DNA of 6,399 nucleotides from an uncultured Eubacteriales bacterium. GTDB lineage: Bacteria; Bacillota; Clostridia; Christensenellales; UBA1242. Location of the stretch: positions 1-6,399 of the forward strand of contig CAOQRA010000041.1 of the NCBI GenBank assembly GCA_948512295.1, read 5' to 3'. Shown one piece after another: positions 6,002 to 6,399 of this stretch. The position numbers and the translations under genes were made by a program. The notes under the pieces are model-generated. The model saw only the letters and a program-made list of their open reading frames with translations. It had not been told where the DNA came from and made no database searches. Position 1 is the stretch's first letter. Every line of letters starts with the position of its first letter.

Positions 6002-6399
6002 TTATTCGCTTTCATCTTCAAGCAAATAGCCAATTTTTCTCATGAATGCAGGATTGTAATATAAATGCCTATAGTCTAGTAATATATCTTTAATACTAGG
6101 TTTCATATTGATAAAGTCGTATACCAGTTTATTTTCTTGATATATTTTTTTGCGTTTTGCGAGCTCGAGTTTGATAAATTCAACCATAAAATCAGTATTA
6201 TCTTGCAATTCAATGCTGGGGCTAAAATAAGCAAGCGATTGAGGGTTTGCTTTATATAATTCGATCATAAAAATGGGATCATTTTGTTGCTTTTCAGTAA
6301 GCGAAAATCCATACATATCTTTAAGATTGGATACATATTCAAGTATTTTTAAATTGATTTCTTTTTCAGTAGCATTTTTCAACTTTAACTTTTTATGTA
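6002..6399 (-). CDS. Hypothetical protein with DUF4116-like repeats (5' partial)
   Basis: On the minus strand the frame is open from the right edge to the TAA at 6004-6002 (131 residues visible). A TTG at 6382-6380 could serve as a start, but no Shine-Dalgarno site precedes it and the frame continues past it as Lys-rich codons, so the gene most likely begins outside the window. The protein is helical and charged. Counting from that TTG, a motif recurs: DPIFMIEL (35-42), NTDFMVEF (62-69) and NPAFMRKI (110-117), with NPQSLAYFSPSIEL between the first two. This pattern (Asn/Asp-x-x-Phe-Met-x-x-hydrophobic, then Leu-x-Tyr-x-Ser) resembles DUF4116-type repeats, whose function is unknown. No signal peptide, membrane helix or catalytic motif is visible in this part. 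It converges on clpX and is not part of that operon. Confidence 0.7.
   Translation of the reverse strand, partial: HKKLKLKNATEKEINLKILEYVSNLKDMYGFSLTEKQQNDPIFMIELYKANPQSLAYFSPSIELQDNTDFMVEFIKLELAKRKKIYQENKLVYDFINMKPSIKDILLDYRHLYYNPAFMRKIGYLLEDESE

Overview
The window suggests an AT-rich, low-GC Firmicutes-type bacterium, most likely an uncultured clostridial (gut-type) lineage. The reasons are strong purine-rich Shine-Dalgarno sites, standard TAA/TAG stops, the clustered order tig-clpP-clpX, and a neighbouring surface protein with Listeria-Bacteroides (InlB B-type) repeats. Genus or species cannot be named from this sequence.

Layout: (1) 1-2169 (+) is the 3' part of a large surface or secreted protein. 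Its frame is open to the left edge, so it is truncated by the window. It carries two InlB-type repeats and then a GLUG-like/beta-helix region, and ends in a classic intrinsic terminator at 2168-2195. (2) 2196-2731 has no gene. It holds a tandem group of decayed imperfect-palindrome units of the widespread 'CHSERSEES'-type intergenic repeat (2211-2489), a 42-bp near-perfect palindrome (2581-2622), an AT-rich inverted repeat, and a good sigma-A-like promoter (2700-2728). (3) 2756-5955 (+) is a three-gene proteostasis cluster: trigger factor (tig), the ClpP protease and the ClpX unfoldase. (4) 5955-6000 is a 46-bp palindrome with the same arms as the one upstream of tig, and it probably works as a bidirectional terminator. 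(5) 6002-6399 (-) is the 3' part of a converging gene of unknown function with DUF4116-like repeats, open to the right edge.

The three central genes work together. Trigger factor meets nascent chains at the ribosome exit; ClpX recognises, unfolds and threads tagged or damaged proteins; ClpP degrades them. All catalytic and ATPase motifs are intact, so the module looks functional. No phage, CRISPR, RNA gene or new multi-gene system was found. The most noteworthy non-coding signal is the pair of near-identical palindromes bracketing the tig-clpP-clpX cluster; the repeat array and a histidine-rich stretch in trigger factor come next.
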